Shown here in pieces: positions 29,414 through 42,178 of a stretch of 64,000 nucleotides of DNA; position 1 is the first letter of the stretch, and each line of letters opens with the position of its first letter. The position numbers and the translations under genes are program-made. Source of the stretch: Pelagibacteraceae bacterium AG-319-F18 (GTDB lineage: Bacteria; Pseudomonadota; Alphaproteobacteria; Pelagibacterales; Pelagibacteraceae); contig QBXA01000001.1 of assembly GCA_003283905.1 (NCBI GenBank), positions 1-64,000 on the forward strand. Direction: 5' to 3'. The notes below the pieces were generated by a model. It did no database searches and was not told the DNA's origin. It saw only the letters and a list, made by a program, of their open reading frames with translations.

Positions 29414-30907
29414 ATGAAATTAATAGAACACTATGTAGGCGGAAAAACTATTCCTGGATCATCTAAAAAAAAAGGGAAAGTTTTTAACCCAGCAACAGGT
29501 GAACAAGAGTCTGAAGTTAGATTAGCTTCAAAATCAGACTTAGATCATGCGGTAGAAGTTGCTAAAAAAGCTTTTGAAACATGGTCTTTAAAACCTGCTT
29601 TGCAAAGAGCTAGAGTAATGTTCAAGTTTAAAGAGTTAATAGAAAAAAACTCTGATGAACTTACTAAGCTAATTGTATCTGAACATGGAAAAGTTTTTGA
29701 AGATGCTCGAGGATCATTAACAAGAGGCCTCGAGGTTGTAGAGTTTGCTTGCGGTATTCCAAATTTATTAAAAGGTGAATTTTCTGAAAATGTTGGAACA
29801 AATGTGGATAGTTGGTCTATGAGACAACCATTAGGAGTTGTAGCTGGAATTACACCATTTAACTTCCCTGCAATGGTGCCAATGTGGATGTTTCCGATAG
29901 CTATAGCTTGTGGAAATACTTTTATATTAAAGCCATCTGAAAAAGATCCTTCATGCCCAATGAGATTAGCAGAATTGCTTTCAGAAGCAGGTCTTCCAGA
30001 AGGAGTATTTAATATTATAAATGGTGACAAAGAGTCTGTAGATGCAATTCTAGAAAATAAAGATATTAAAGCAGTAAGCTTTGTAGGCTCTACGCCGATT
30101 GCAAAATATATATATGAAAATTCAGCTAAGAATGAAAAAAGAGTTCAAGCATTAGGTGGAGCTAAAAACCATTTAGTTGTAATGCCTGACTGTGATTTAG
30201 ATGGAGCAGTTAATGGATTAATGGGTGCTGCATATGGTTCTGCTGGTGAAAGATGTATGGCGCAATCAGTTGCACTTGCAGTAGGAGATATTGGTGATGA
30301 ATTAGTTTCAAGACTTTCTAAAAAAGCAGAAGCTTTAAAAGTAGGTCCAGGAATGGATAAAAGTTCTGAGATGGGACCTTTAGTTACTAAGGAGCATCTA
30401 GAAAAAGTTAAAAGTTATGTTGATTTAGGTGTTGAAGAAGGTGCAAAACTTGTTGTTGATGGAAGAAATTTAAAACTTCAAGGTTATGAAAATGGTTTTT
30501 ATATAGGTGGATGTCTTTTTGATCAAGTCAATAAAGATATGAGAATTTATAAAGAAGAAATATTTGGTCCGGTACTATCAGTTGTCAGAGTAAAAACTTT
30601 TGAGGATGCTGTAAAATTAATTAATGATCATGAATATGGAAATGGAGTTAGCATTTACACAAGAGATGGGGACGCAGGTAGAACTTTTGCAAATAAAATT
30701 CAAGTAGGCATGGTGGGTATTAATGTTCCAATTCCAGTACCAATGGCATTTCATAGTTTTGGAGGCTGGAAAAGATCTTTGTTTGGAGATAGTGGAATGC
30801 ATGGAATGGAAGGAATAAAATTTTATACAAAATTAAAAACAATAACTTCAAGATGGCCATCTGGAATTCGATCGAATGCAGAATTTGTAATGCCAACAAT
30901 GAAATAA
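29414..30907 (+). CDS. mmsA: (Methyl)malonate-semialdehyde dehydrogenase (CoA-acylating)
   Basis: GVVAGITPFNFPAMVPMWMFPIAIACGNTFILKPSEKDPS, AYGSAGERCMAQSVA, GINVPIPVPMAFHSFGGWKRS. Confidence 0.93.
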   Translation: MKLIEHYVGGKTIPGSSKKKGKVFNPATGEQESEVRLASKSDLDHAVEVAKKAFETWSLKPALQRARVMFKFKELIEKNSDELTKLIVSEHGKVFEDARGSLTRGLEVVEFACGIPNLLKGEFSENVGTNVDSWSMRQPLGVVAGITPFNFPAMVPMWMFPIAIACGNTFILKPSEKDPSCPMRLAELLSEAGLPEGVFNIINGDKESVDAILENKDIKAVSFVGSTPIAKYIYENSAKNEKRVQALGGAKNHLVVMPDCDLDGAVNGLMGAAYGSAGERCMAQSVALAVGDIGDELVSRLSKKAEALKVGPGMDKSSEMGPLVTKEHLEKVKSYVDLGVEEGAKLVVDGRNLKLQGYENGFYIGGCLFDQVNKDMRIYKEEIFGPVLSVVRVKTFEDAVKLINDHEYGNGVSIYTRDGDAGRTFANKIQVGMVGINVPIPVPMAFHSFGGWKRSLFGDSGMHGMEGIKFYTKLKTITSRWPSGIRSNAEFVMPTMK

Positions 30908-30917
30908 TAGGAAATAA

Positions 30918-31880
30918 ATGACAAAAATATCTTTAATTGGCGCAGGTCAAATCGGTGGAACATTAGCACACTTAATTGGAACAAAAGATCTTGTAGATGA
31001 AGTAGTATTGTTTGATGTTGCAAGTGGAATTGCCAGAGGTAAAGCTTTAGATATTGCACAATCGTCTTCAGTAGATGGCTTTAATGTGAAATTTTCAGGC
31101 ACTGATGATTATAAAGATATAAAAGATTCTGATGTAATTATTATTACAGCTGGAATTCCAAGAAAACCAGGAATGAGCAGAGATGATTTGTTAGGTATAA
31201 ATCTAAAGATCATTAAACAAGTAGCTGAGGGAATAAAACAAAATGCTCCAAATGCATTTGTAATATGTATAACCAATCCTTTAGATGTGATGGTTATGGC
31301 TTTTCAAAAATTTTCAGGCTTACCAGCTAATAAAGTTGTTGGTATGGCTGGAATTTTAGATAGCTCAAGATTTAAATTATTTTTATCATTGGAATTAAAT
31401 GTTCCAGTTAAAGAAATAGAAGCAATGGTAATGGGAGGTCATGGAGACACAATGGTTCCAATGCCAAGATTTACAAAAGTTTCAGGAAAACCTTTGCTTG
31501 ATCTAGTAAAGGATGGAAAAATTTCCCAAGAGAGATTAGAAGAAATAAATCAAAGAACTAGAGATGGTGGTGCTGAGATAGTAAAATACCTTGAAAAAGG
31601 ATCTGCATTTTATGCACCTGCAGCTTCTGGAGTTCAGATGGCAGAGGCGTACTTAAATGATGAAAAAAAATTATTACCATGCGCTATTCAATTAAATGGC
31701 GAATATGGTGTTAACAATGTTTATGCAGGTGTTCCAGTAATCATTGGAAAAGATGGAGTAGAAAAAATAGAGCAAATTGATCTAGATAATAATGAAAAAA
31801 AAGAATTTATGCATTCTATTGATGCAGTTAAAGCTCTATGGGAAGCGGCATCTAAAATAGATACTGATCTTTCTAAGTAA
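30918..31880 (+). CDS. mdh: Malate dehydrogenase
   Basis: [43 protein letters not shown]. Confidence 0.96.
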   Translation: MTKISLIGAGQIGGTLAHLIGTKDLVDEVVLFDVASGIARGKALDIAQSSSVDGFNVKFSGTDDYKDIKDSDVIIITAGIPRKPGMSRDDLLGINLKIIKQVAEGIKQNAPNAFVICITNPLDVMVMAFQKFSGLPANKVVGMAGILDSSRFKLFLSLELNVPVKEIEAMVMGGHGDTMVPMPRFTKVSGKPLLDLVKDGKISQERLEEINQRTRDGGAEIVKYLEKGSAFYAPAASGVQMAEAYLNDEKKLLPCAIQLNGEYGVNNVYAGVPVIIGKDGVEKIEQIDLDNNEKKEFMHSIDAVKALWEAASKIDTDLSK

Positions 31881-31882
31881 TA

Positions 31883-33043
31883 ATGAACATTCACGAGCAT
31901 CAAGCTAAACAGATTTTAAAGAAATATGGTGCAGCTGTTCCTGAAGGTGTATTTGCTCTTTCTGTTGATGAACTAGTAGAAAAAGCGAAATCATTAAATA
32001 CAAAAAAATATGTTTTAAAAGCACAAATTCATGCAGGAGGAAGAGGTAAAGCAGGAGGAGTAAAAATTTTAGATACTATTGAAGAATTAAGTGAAGCAGC
32101 AAAAAAGCTTATGGGAAAGACTTTGATAACTCATCAGACAGGACCAGAGGGAAGAAAAGTAAAAAGATTATATGTTGAAGAGTCATCAAACATAGACAAA
32201 GAATTTTATTTATCTTGTTTGGTTGATAGAGCTAGTTCTAAAATAGCTTTTATATCTAGTGACCAAGGTGGAATGGATATCGAAGAAGTAGCAAGTAGTT
32301 CACCTGAAAAAATTATAACAACTAAAGTTGATATAAATAATGAAATTTCTGATAAAGACTGTGATGAAATAATTAAAATATTCAACTTAAGTGATAGCTC
32401 AAAAAAACAAGCAATTTCACTAATAAAATCAATTTATCAAATGTTTATAAACACTGATGCAAATATGGTTGAGGTTAATCCACTAATTTTAACTAAAGAA
32501 GAAAAAATTATTTGTTTAGATGCAAAAGTAAATTTTGATTCTAACGCTTTATTTAGACATCCTGAAATTGTTGAACTAAGAGATTTAGATGAAGAAAATC
32601 CAACAGAAATAGAAGCAAGCAAACATGATCTAGCTTACATTAAGTTAGATGGAAGCATTGGTTGTATGGTTAATGGAGCAGGATTAGCTATGGCAACTAT
32701 GGATATAATAAAATTATATGGAAAAGAACCAGCAAATTTTTTAGATGTTGGAGGTGGTGCTTCAAGGGAGAAAGTTTCAGCAGCCTTAAAGATAATTCTG
32801 TCAGATAAAAATGTTAAAGGAATATTGGTTAATATTTTTGGAGGAATAATGCGATGTGATATTCTTGCTCAAGGGATAGTAGATGCAGCTAAAGAAATAA
32901 ATATTAGTGTTCCATTAGTTATTCGACTTGCAGGAACAAATTTTAAAGAAGGAAAAGAAATATTAGATAACTCAGGATTAAAATTAATTTCTGCTGAAAA
33001 TTTAGATGATGCAGCTAAAAAAATTGTAGAAGCAATAAAATAA
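31883..33043 (+). CDS. sucC: Succinate-CoA ligase beta subunit
   Basis: [54 protein letters not shown]. Confidence 0.97.
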   Translation: MNIHEHQAKQILKKYGAAVPEGVFALSVDELVEKAKSLNTKKYVLKAQIHAGGRGKAGGVKILDTIEELSEAAKKLMGKTLITHQTGPEGRKVKRLYVEESSNIDKEFYLSCLVDRASSKIAFISSDQGGMDIEEVASSSPEKIITTKVDINNEISDKDCDEIIKIFNLSDSSKKQAISLIKSIYQMFINTDANMVEVNPLILTKEEKIICLDAKVNFDSNALFRHPEIVELRDLDEENPTEIEASKHDLAYIKLDGSIGCMVNGAGLAMATMDIIKLYGKEPANFLDVGGGASREKVSAALKIILSDKNVKGILVNIFGGIMRCDILAQGIVDAAKEINISVPLVIRLAGTNFKEGKEILDNSGLKLISAENLDDAAKKIVEAIK

Positions 33044-33044
33044 T

Positions 33045-33920
33045 ATGTCAGTTTTAGTAAATAAAGATACAAAAGTAATTTGTCAGGGTTTTACAGGTGC
33101 ACATGGTACTTTTCATTCTGAACAAGCAATTAAATATGGAACTAATTTAGTTGGTGGTGTAACTCCTAAAAAAGGTGGTCAAAAACATTTAGATAGACCT
33201 GTTTTTAATAGCGTTATTGAAGCAAAAAAAAGTGTTGGCGCAGAAGCATCGATGATTTATGTGCCAGCTAAATTTGCTGCTGCAGCCATTATTGAAGCTA
33301 TCGATGCATCTGTAGAATTGATTGTTTGCATCACCGAAGGTATCCCAGTTCAGGATATGCTTAAAGTAAGACAAAAATTAAATGGTTCACAAAGTAGGTT
33401 GATTGGACCAAATTGCCCAGGAATAATTACTCCAGATGAATGCAAAATTGGAATTATGCCAGGAAATATTCATAAAAGAGGATCAGTTGGAATTGTATCA
33501 CGATCTGGAACCCTCACTTACGAGGCGGTCGCACAAACAACTGAGAATGGTTTAGGTCAATCAACTTGTATTGGTATCGGAGGTGATCCAATTAATGGAA
33601 CAAACTTTATCGATTGCTTAGATTTGTTTTTAAATGATGAAGAAACAGAATCTATTTTAATGATAGGAGAAATTGGGGGCACAGCAGAAGAAGAAGCTGC
33701 TGAATTTGTTAAAAACCACAAAATCAAAAAACCAATCGTAGGGTTTATTGCTGGAATTACAGCTCCCCCAGGACGTAGAATGGGCCACGCAGGAGCCATT
33801 ATTTCAGGAGGAAAAGGTGCTGCTGAGGATAAGATTAAGAAAATGGAAGAATCTGGCATTATAGTAGCAAAATCTCCCTCAATAATTGGAAAAACTTTAT
33901 TTAATAAATTGTCAAATTGA
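33045..33920 (+). CDS. sucD: Succinate-CoA ligase alpha subunit
   Basis: [41 protein letters not shown]. Confidence 0.97.
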   Translation: MSVLVNKDTKVICQGFTGAHGTFHSEQAIKYGTNLVGGVTPKKGGQKHLDRPVFNSVIEAKKSVGAEASMIYVPAKFAAAAIIEAIDASVELIVCITEGIPVQDMLKVRQKLNGSQSRLIGPNCPGIITPDECKIGIMPGNIHKRGSVGIVSRSGTLTYEAVAQTTENGLGQSTCIGIGGDPINGTNFIDCLDLFLNDEETESILMIGEIGGTAEEEAAEFVKNHKIKKPIVGFIAGITAPPGRRMGHAGAIISGGKGAAEDKIKKMEESGIIVAKSPSIIGKTLFNKLSN

Positions 33921-33954
33921 AAAATAATATTAGGGGACTATATTAAATAAATAG

Positions 33955-36864
33955 ATGTCAGCATCAGAAAATCTCGAATACGAAAAAACTTCATTTTTAA
34001 ACAAATCTAATAGTGCGTTTATTGAGAGAATGTATCTAAAATTTGTTAACAAAGAAGCAGATTTACCGGATAGTTGGAAAGATTATTTTGAAGGTATCGG
34101 AGATGAGTTAAATATTATTGCAAAAGAAATTAACGGTCCTTCATGGGGCCCCAAAAAAAATACAGTAGATATTGACGAACTTCAAAAAAAAATTGATCAA
34201 GAAGAAAAAAATTCTAATGGTATTGTTGTAAACAATAATGGACTGAGTTCTGGTTCTTCAAAATCTAATGAAGATTCTATTAAAGCAGTTTCAATGATCA
34301 GATCATATAGACAAAGAGGTCATCTTATAGCTAAACTTGACCCACTCAAACTGATGAAATCAGATTATTTAGTTGAGCTTCATCCAGAGTCTTTTGGTTT
34401 TAAAAAAACAGATTATCAAAAAAATATTTATCTTGGCGGGGTAATAAATAAACAAAATTCAAACATTAAGGAGATATTAGGTTTTTTAAAAAAAACTTAT
34501 TGCGGACCAGTTGGTTATGAATATATGCATATCTCAAACCCTTCAGAGAGAAAATGGTTTAGAGATAGAATTGAAAAATCAGAAGATAATTTAAATTTTA
34601 CTAAAAATGGTAAGAAAGCTATTTTAAATAAATTGATTCAAGCTGAAGGTTTTGAAAAATTTCTTCATACAAAATATGTCGGAACTAAAAGATTTGGATT
34701 AGATGGTGGAGAAAGTTTAATACCTGCTTTAGAGCAAATAATTAAAATTAGTGGTCAGTTTGAAGTAAAAGAAGTTAAGATTGGTATGTCTCACAGAGGA
34801 AGATTAAATGTTTTAGCTAACGTGTTGCAAAAATCATACAAAAGAATATTTAATGAGTTTGTCGGAGAGTTTGGAACCTCATTAGATGAGGGTGCGGGAG
34901 ACGTTAAGTATCATTTAGGTGCCTCATCTAACAGAGAGTTTGATGGAAATTCAGTTCATGTTAGTTTAACTGATAATCCATCACACTTGGAGGCAGTAAA
35001 TCCAGTTGTGCTTGGTCAAACCAGAGCAAAACAATATTTCCACAAAGATAAAGAGAGAAACAAGGTAATACCAATTTTAATTCATGGTGACGCTGCATTT
35101 GCAGGTCAGGGTGTTGTAGCCGAATGTTTTGCAATGTCTGGGCTACCTGGTCATAATACTGGTGGTACAATTCATATTATAGTCAATAATCAGATAGGGT
35201 TCACAACTAGTCCAAGATTTGCTAGGTCTTCTCCATACCCTTCTGACATAGCAAAAATGGTTGATGCTCCAATAATTCATGCAAATGGAGATGATCCAGA
35301 AGCAGTTGTTTATGCGGCTAGAATAGCAACAGAGTTTAGATTAAAGTTCAATAGAGATGTAGTTGTGGATCTAATTTGTTATAGAAGATTTGGTCACAAC
35401 GAAGGAGATGAACCATCTTTTACACAACCTTTAATGTATAAAAAAATTAGGTCTCATCCCTCAACAATAAAAGTTTATGGAAAAAAACTTGTAGATGAAA
35501 ATGTTATTTCAAATGAAAGTTTAGATAATTCAATTAAGATTTTTAAAAACTTGCTTGATGAGCAGTTTAAAAATGCAAAAGATTATAAGCCAAAAATTGC
35601 TTGGTTTGAAGGTACTTGGTCAGCTTATAAACCAGAAAAAGGAAAAGATAAAAGAGGAGTAACAGGGGCAGATACTAAAAAGCTCTTAGAAATTTCAGAA
35701 AAAATAAATACATCATCGGATGAATTAAATTTACACAAAACAATAGTCAAAATATTAAATAATAGAAAGGAAGCTGTTAAAAGTGGATCCAATATTGATT
35801 GGTCAACAGCTGAAGCGTTAGCATTTGGATCTCTATTAGAAGAGGGATATCCAGTGAGATTAGTTGGCCAAGACTCTGGAAGAGGAACTTTTAGTCAAAG
35901 ACATTCTGTATTAAGAAGTCAAAAAGACAATAGTCGATATGTTCCTTTGAACAATATTTCAAATAACCAAAAACAATTTGAAGTTGTAGATAGTTTTTTA
36001 TCTGAATTGGCTGTTCTAGGATTTGAGTATGGTTATAGTTTGGTTGAACCTAACACTCTTACTTTATGGGAGGCACAGTTTGGAGATTTTGCAAATGGTG
36101 CTCAGGTTGTTATTGATCAATTTATTACATCAGGAGAAAGAAAATGGAGAAGAGCTTCTGGACTAGTAATGTTGTTGCCTCATGGATATGAAGGTCAAGG
36201 ACCAGAACATTCATCAGCTAGATTAGAAAGATTTTTACAGATGTGTTCAAACGATAATATGCAAGTTATGAATTGCACAACACCTGCAAACTATTTTCAT
36301 GCTCTAAGAAGACAAATGCATAGAGACTTTAGAAAACCGTTAATTATGATGACCCCAAAATCTTTACTTAGAAACAAATATTGTATTTCAAATTTAGAAG
36401 ATTTTAGTAAATCGAATTCCTTTCATAGAATACTTTGGGATCATGCAATAGACCCACAAAGCAAAGGTTTTATAAAATTAAAAGAAAGTTCTAAAATTAA
36501 AAAAGTAATTATGTGTTCAGGTAAAGTTTATTTTGATTTGTTAGAAGCCAGAGAAAAATTAAAAAAAGATGATGTAATTTTGTTTAGAATAGAGCAACTT
36601 TATCCATTTCCTGCAAAAATTCTTGTTAAGGAGCTTAAACCATATGCAGAGAATGCTAAATTTTTTTGGTGTCAAGAAGAACCTAAAAATATGGGCGCTT
36701 GGTTTTCAGTAAGAGATTATATCCAATGGACATTAGACACCATTAAGGCTAATAATAATGAAATTTCTTATATAGGAAGAAGCCCTGATGCAACCCCAGC
36801 AACTGGATATGCGAAGAGGCATAATTCCCAACAACAAGAAATAATTGATAAGGTATTTGAATAA
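33955..36864 (+). CDS. sucA: 2-oxoglutarate dehydrogenase E1
   Basis: SHRGRLNVLANVLQK, FGHNEGDEPSFTQPLMY, LPHGYEGQGPEHSSARLERFLQ. Confidence 0.97.
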   Translation: MSASENLEYEKTSFLNKSNSAFIERMYLKFVNKEADLPDSWKDYFEGIGDELNIIAKEINGPSWGPKKNTVDIDELQKKIDQEEKNSNGIVVNNNGLSSGSSKSNEDSIKAVSMIRSYRQRGHLIAKLDPLKLMKSDYLVELHPESFGFKKTDYQKNIYLGGVINKQNSNIKEILGFLKKTYCGPVGYEYMHISNPSERKWFRDRIEKSEDNLNFTKNGKKAILNKLIQAEGFEKFLHTKYVGTKRFGLDGGESLIPALEQIIKISGQFEVKEVKIGMSHRGRLNVLANVLQKSYKRIFNEFVGEFGTSLDEGAGDVKYHLGASSNREFDGNSVHVSLTDNPSHLEAVNPVVLGQTRAKQYFHKDKERNKVIPILIHGDAAFAGQGVVAECFAMSGLPGHNTGGTIHIIVNNQIGFTTSPRFARSSPYPSDIAKMVDAPIIHANGDDPEAVVYAARIATEFRLKFNRDVVVDLICYRRFGHNEGDEPSFTQPLMYKKIRSHPSTIKVYGKKLVDENVISNESLDNSIKIFKNLLDEQFKNAKDYKPKIAWFEGTWSAYKPEKGKDKRGVTGADTKKLLEISEKINTSSDELNLHKTIVKILNNRKEAVKSGSNIDWSTAEALAFGSLLEEGYPVRLVGQDSGRGTFSQRHSVLRSQKDNSRYVPLNNISNNQKQFEVVDSFLSELAVLGFEYGYSLVEPNTLTLWEAQFGDFANGAQVVIDQFITSGERKWRRASGLVMLLPHGYEGQGPEHSSARLERFLQMCSNDNMQVMNCTTPANYFHALRRQMHRDFRKPLIMMTPKSLLRNKYCISNLEDFSKSNSFHRILWDHAIDPQSKGFIKLKESSKIKKVIMCSGKVYFDLLEAREKLKKDDVILFRIEQLYPFPAKILVKELKPYAENAKFFWCQEEPKNMGAWFSVRDYIQWTLDTIKANNNEISYIGRSPDATPATGYAKRHNSQQQEIIDKVFE

Positions 36865-36870
36865 TTATAA

Positions 36871-38175
36871 ATGAGTGAAAAAATTGTAGTTCCTGTTCTT
36901 GGCGAAAGTATTACTGAGGCAACAGTAGCAAAATGGCTAAAAAATGCTGGTGATGCTGTTGAAGCAGATGAACCGATAGTAGAGCTTGAAACAGATAAAG
37001 TTAATCTTGAAGTGCCATCACCAGTAAAAGGTATTTTAACTGAAATAAATTCAAAAGATGGTTCAGTGGTAGAAGTAGGAGCATTGCTTGGCTCAGTATC
37101 AGAAAGTGGATCAACAGGGATAGCTAAAAAAGAAGAGACTACTCAAAAAGAGGACAATGTAATTAAATTAGATCGATCTAAAAAAGAACCAAAAATTTTT
37201 GAAGAAAAAATTGATAAAAATAATCAGGAGGAACCATTAGTTTTAACTGATGAGGTCGTAGAAGAAGAAGCTCCAAAGACCAAAACAGAAAAAACAGAAC
37301 CTAAAATTAATACAGAAAGCCAAACTCTTTCACCTGCAGTTAGAAAAATTGTCGTAGAAAACAAAATAGATATTAATTCAGTTCAAGGCTCAGGAAAAGA
37401 TGGAAGAGTTTTAAAAGGTGACTTAATAAGTTTAATGGGAGCTAATCCGCAGCCTTCAGAGAGAAAAGTTAAGTATGGTCAAGAAGAAAGAATTAAAATG
37501 ACCAGACTAAGACAAACGATAGCTAAGAGATTAAAACAAGCACAAGAAAATGCAGCTTTGTTAACTACCTTCAATGAAGTTGATATGACTAATATTATGG
37601 AAATGAGAAAAGAAAATCAGCAAGATTTTCAAAATCGTTATGGAATAAAATTGGGTTTTATGTCCTTTTTTGTTAAAGCATGTGTTGTTGCATTAAAAAA
37701 TTTTCCAGCAGTAAATGCAGAAATAAATGGTGATGAAATAATTTATAAAAATTATTACAATCTTAGTTTTGCTGTAGGAACTGAAAAAGGTTTGGTTGTA
37801 CCAGTATTAAGAAATGCTGATGAACTGTCATTTGCTGATATTGAAAAAAATATTAAAGAAATTTCAGAAAAAGCAAGAGATGGAAAATTAACTATCGAAG
37901 ATCTTCAAGGAGGAACTTTTACAATTAGCAATGGTGGCGTTTATGGATCAATGTTATCAACACCAATTCTAAATCTTCCTCAATCAGGTGTTCTTGGAAT
38001 GCATAATATTGTTGAAAGACCCGCTGTAGTTGATGGGGAAATAAAAATTAGACCCATTATGTATTTGGCTTTGTCATACGATCACAGAATAATTGATGGC
38101 AAAGAGTCAGTTTCATTTTTAAAGATGATTAAAGAAAATTTAGAAGACCCTAGAAGGTTGTTTTTGGATATTTAA
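36871..38175 (+). CDS. sucB: 2-oxoglutarate dehydrogenase E2 (dihydrolipoyl succinyltransferase)
   Basis: [38 protein letters not shown] lipoyl domain, [16 protein letters not shown]. Confidence 0.96.
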   Translation: MSEKIVVPVLGESITEATVAKWLKNAGDAVEADEPIVELETDKVNLEVPSPVKGILTEINSKDGSVVEVGALLGSVSESGSTGIAKKEETTQKEDNVIKLDRSKKEPKIFEEKIDKNNQEEPLVLTDEVVEEEAPKTKTEKTEPKINTESQTLSPAVRKIVVENKIDINSVQGSGKDGRVLKGDLISLMGANPQPSERKVKYGQEERIKMTRLRQTIAKRLKQAQENAALLTTFNEVDMTNIMEMRKENQQDFQNRYGIKLGFMSFFVKACVVALKNFPAVNAEINGDEIIYKNYYNLSFAVGTEKGLVVPVLRNADELSFADIEKNIKEISEKARDGKLTIEDLQGGTFTISNGGVYGSMLSTPILNLPQSGVLGMHNIVERPAVVDGEIKIRPIMYLALSYDHRIIDGKESVSFLKMIKENLEDPRRLFLDI

Positions 38176-39535
<1,360 letters not shown>

Positions 39536-39557
39536 TAAATTTTCATATTATTAAGAT

Positions 39558-41513
39558 ATGAAAGTACCGATTCTTTTACCAAATATCTTTAATCATCCTT
39601 TTACTTATGAGAGTGATATTAATTTAAAAGTAGGTGATTATGTAGTTGTACCTTTTGGTAAATCTAAAATTACAGGAGTAGTTTGGGATGAATTTGAAAA
39701 AAAAAATAATAGAAATTTTAAGATAAAGAGTGTTTTAAAAAAATTAGATGTTAGGCCATTAAAAAAAACAACTATAAAATTCCTTAATTGGTTTTCTGAA
39801 TACAATATAATTCCAAAAGGAATGGCTTTAAAACTAGTTTTACTGAGTAGCAATGCTGTTGAAAAAATTCAAAAAGATATTTACAAAATTTTTGACACAA
39901 ATATCAAAAAAAATTCAATAAAGCTTTCTGAAGAACAAAAAAAATCTCTTAAAAAAATGAATGTTTCTAATCAAAAATTTAGAGTCCATGTTCTTCAAGG
40001 AACAACAGGTTCAGGAAAAACCATGGTGTATTTTGAAGCCCTTAAAGATATTATAAATAAAGGTTTTCAGGGCTTAATTTTGTTACCAGAGATTGGCTTA
40101 GCGAGTCAATTTGAAAAAAAATTTATAGAATTTTTTGGTTTTACTCCGGCAGTTTGGCACTCTGGTATTACAAAAAAAAAGAAAGAAATTATTTGGAGCG
40201 GAATTGTAAATGGAGAAATTAAAGTTGTCATTGGTGCTAGATCATCATTATTTTTACCATTTAAAAAACTAGGTTTAATTATTGTTGATGAAGAGCATGA
40301 TCAATCTTACAAACAAGATGAGGGTGTTAGCTATAATGCAAGAGACATGGCTATTTCAAGAGCGTCATTTGAAAATATCCCTATCAATTTAATTACAGCC
40401 GTTCCATCAATTGAAACTTATGAAAATATTAAAAAAGGTAAATATAGTATTTCTAAATTAGAAAAACGCTACCAAAACGCATCATTACCAAATTATGAAA
40501 TAATTAATCTTAATGAAACAAAATTAGAAAAACAGTCTTGGCTTTCAAAAAAAATAATTGAGAAAGTAAATTTTCATCTTGATAAAAACGACCAGGTATT
40601 ATTTTTTTTAAATAGAAGAGGGTTTTCACCTCATGTACTTTGTAACAAATGCTTTAATAGCTATTTGTGCCCTAATTGTTCAATTAATTTAGTTTATCAT
40701 AAAAATAAAAATAATTTATTGTGCCATTATTGTGGCTTCAAATCCTCTTTGAAAAGAACTTGCGTAAAAGATGGGGATTGTGAATTTATTTTTAGTGGTC
40801 CTGGTGTTGAAAGAATATCTGAAGAAGTTAAAAAAAACTTTCCATCCAAAAAAATTGAAATTTTTTCAAGTGATACTATGAACAAAAAAGGTTCTAGTGA
40901 AAAATTAGAAAAAATAATTAATAATGAAGTTCAAATTTTAGTTGGGACACAGTTAATCTCTAAAGGATTTCATTTCCCTAGCCTTAATTGTATTGTTGTA
41001 GTTGATATTGATCTTTCTTCACAAGGACATGACTTAAGAGGTGCTGAAAAAAATTTACAGTTATACCACCAACTTTCTGGACGAGCAGGAAGAACAGGGA
41101 AACCTGCTACTGTGTATTTTCAAACTTATAATACTAATAATAAAATGATTTCTGATTTAACAAATAGTAATCCAGATATTTTTCTTGATAGAGAATTAGA
41201 TATTAGAAGACAAAATAAGCTACCACCATTTCAAAGATTTATCTCATTAATCTTAACAGGAGACAATGAGGTTAAATTAGAAAAGGAAGCTTTTTATTTT
41301 AAAAACTTTATTGAAAAAAAAATTAATGGAAGAGTTTTAGGGCCAGTTAGAGCACCAATTTTTAGACTAAAAAGAAAATTTAGAATAAGAATGTTAATTA
41401 GGGGTTCAAAATCCCTCAAATTACAGAATTCAATCGCTGAAATTATCTCAAATTACAAATTTTCATCAGGAATAAAACTTTCAGTTGATGTTGATCCAAT
41501 AAACTTCAATTAA
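39558..41513 (+). CDS. priA: Primosomal protein N' (PriA helicase)
   Basis: LLQGTTGSGKTMVYFEAL-like Walker A, DEEHDQSYKQDEGVSYNARDMA, zinc-binding cysteines CNKCFNSYLCPNC. Confidence 0.95.
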   Translation: MKVPILLPNIFNHPFTYESDINLKVGDYVVVPFGKSKITGVVWDEFEKKNNRNFKIKSVLKKLDVRPLKKTTIKFLNWFSEYNIIPKGMALKLVLLSSNAVEKIQKDIYKIFDTNIKKNSIKLSEEQKKSLKKMNVSNQKFRVHVLQGTTGSGKTMVYFEALKDIINKGFQGLILLPEIGLASQFEKKFIEFFGFTPAVWHSGITKKKKEIIWSGIVNGEIKVVIGARSSLFLPFKKLGLIIVDEEHDQSYKQDEGVSYNARDMAISRASFENIPINLITAVPSIETYENIKKGKYSISKLEKRYQNASLPNYEIINLNETKLEKQSWLSKKIIEKVNFHLDKNDQVLFFLNRRGFSPHVLCNKCFNSYLCPNCSINLVYHKNKNNLLCHYCGFKSSLKRTCVKDGDCEFIFSGPGVERISEEVKKNFPSKKIEIFSSDTMNKKGSSEKLEKIINNEVQILVGTQLISKGFHFPSLNCIVVVDIDLSSQGHDLRGAEKNLQLYHQLSGRAGRTGKPATVYFQTYNTNNKMISDLTNSNPDIFLDRELDIRRQNKLPPFQRFISLILTGDNEVKLEKEAFYFKNFIEKKINGRVLGPVRAPIFRLKRKFRIRMLIRGSKSLKLQNSIAEIISNYKFSSGIKLSVDVDPINFN

Positions 41514-41620
41514 CCTTTAAAAAAAGGACTTTTAAACGAATGTGCTACTTGAAGACATAATGGTCATATGTTAATTAAAGCCTGATTTAAAATAATCTTC
41601 AACATAACAGAGGTACCAAG

Positions 41621-42178
41621 TTGAGTAAAAATAAGGGATTTTCGATAACTTCAGCTGAAAGATATTCTTTAGCTTTGTATGAACTTGCAAGCGAAAATAA
41701 TGTTATTTCACAAGCAGAAGATCAATCCTCATCTATCTTAAATTTGATTTCCTCTAGTAAAGATTTTTCAAATTTAATTAAGGATCCAACAAATAACCAA
41801 GATGATCTTTTAAAAGTTATTAATGGTTTATCTGATAATAATAAATTTGAGAGTTTATTAAAAAATTTTTTAAGTTTTTTAGTTACAAAAAGACGTTTTT
41901 TTTATGTAGAACAAATTTTAAAAAGTTTTATTGAAACATGTTCTCAAAAAAGAGGAGAATTGAAAGCTGAATTAAAGTCTGCAAAAGAACTATCTAGTGA
42001 TGAGATTTCTAAAATCACAGATGAGCTAACTAAAAACTTTAGTTCTAAAATAAAATTAAACTACAAACATGACGAAAGTTTAATAGGAGGCTTAGTAGTA
42101 CAAGTCGGAAGTACTATGGTGGACACCTCAATTAAAAATAAATTACAACAAATTGAAAATAGAATGATAGAGGCATAA
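41621..42178 (+). CDS. atpH: ATP synthase delta subunit (TTG start)
   Basis: AERYSLALYELASE; position upstream of atpA; VGSTMVDTSIKNKLQQI. Confidence 0.93.
   Translation: MSKNKGFSITSAERYSLALYELASENNVISQAEDQSSSILNLISSSKDFSNLIKDPTNNQDDLLKVINGLSDNNKFESLLKNFLSFLVTKRRFFYVEQILKSFIETCSQKRGELKAELKSAKELSSDEISKITDELTKNFSSKIKLNYKHDESLIGGLVVQVGSTMVDTSIKNKLQQIENRMIEA

Noticed and set aside
41398-41418. tRNA-like T-arm (aggggttcaaaatccctc)
   Set aside because: Lies inside the priA coding frame with no tRNA cloverleaf around it.
41514-41545. Possible terminator cctttaaaaaaagg between priA and atpH
   Set aside because: Only a 5-bp AT-rich stem; too weak to claim.
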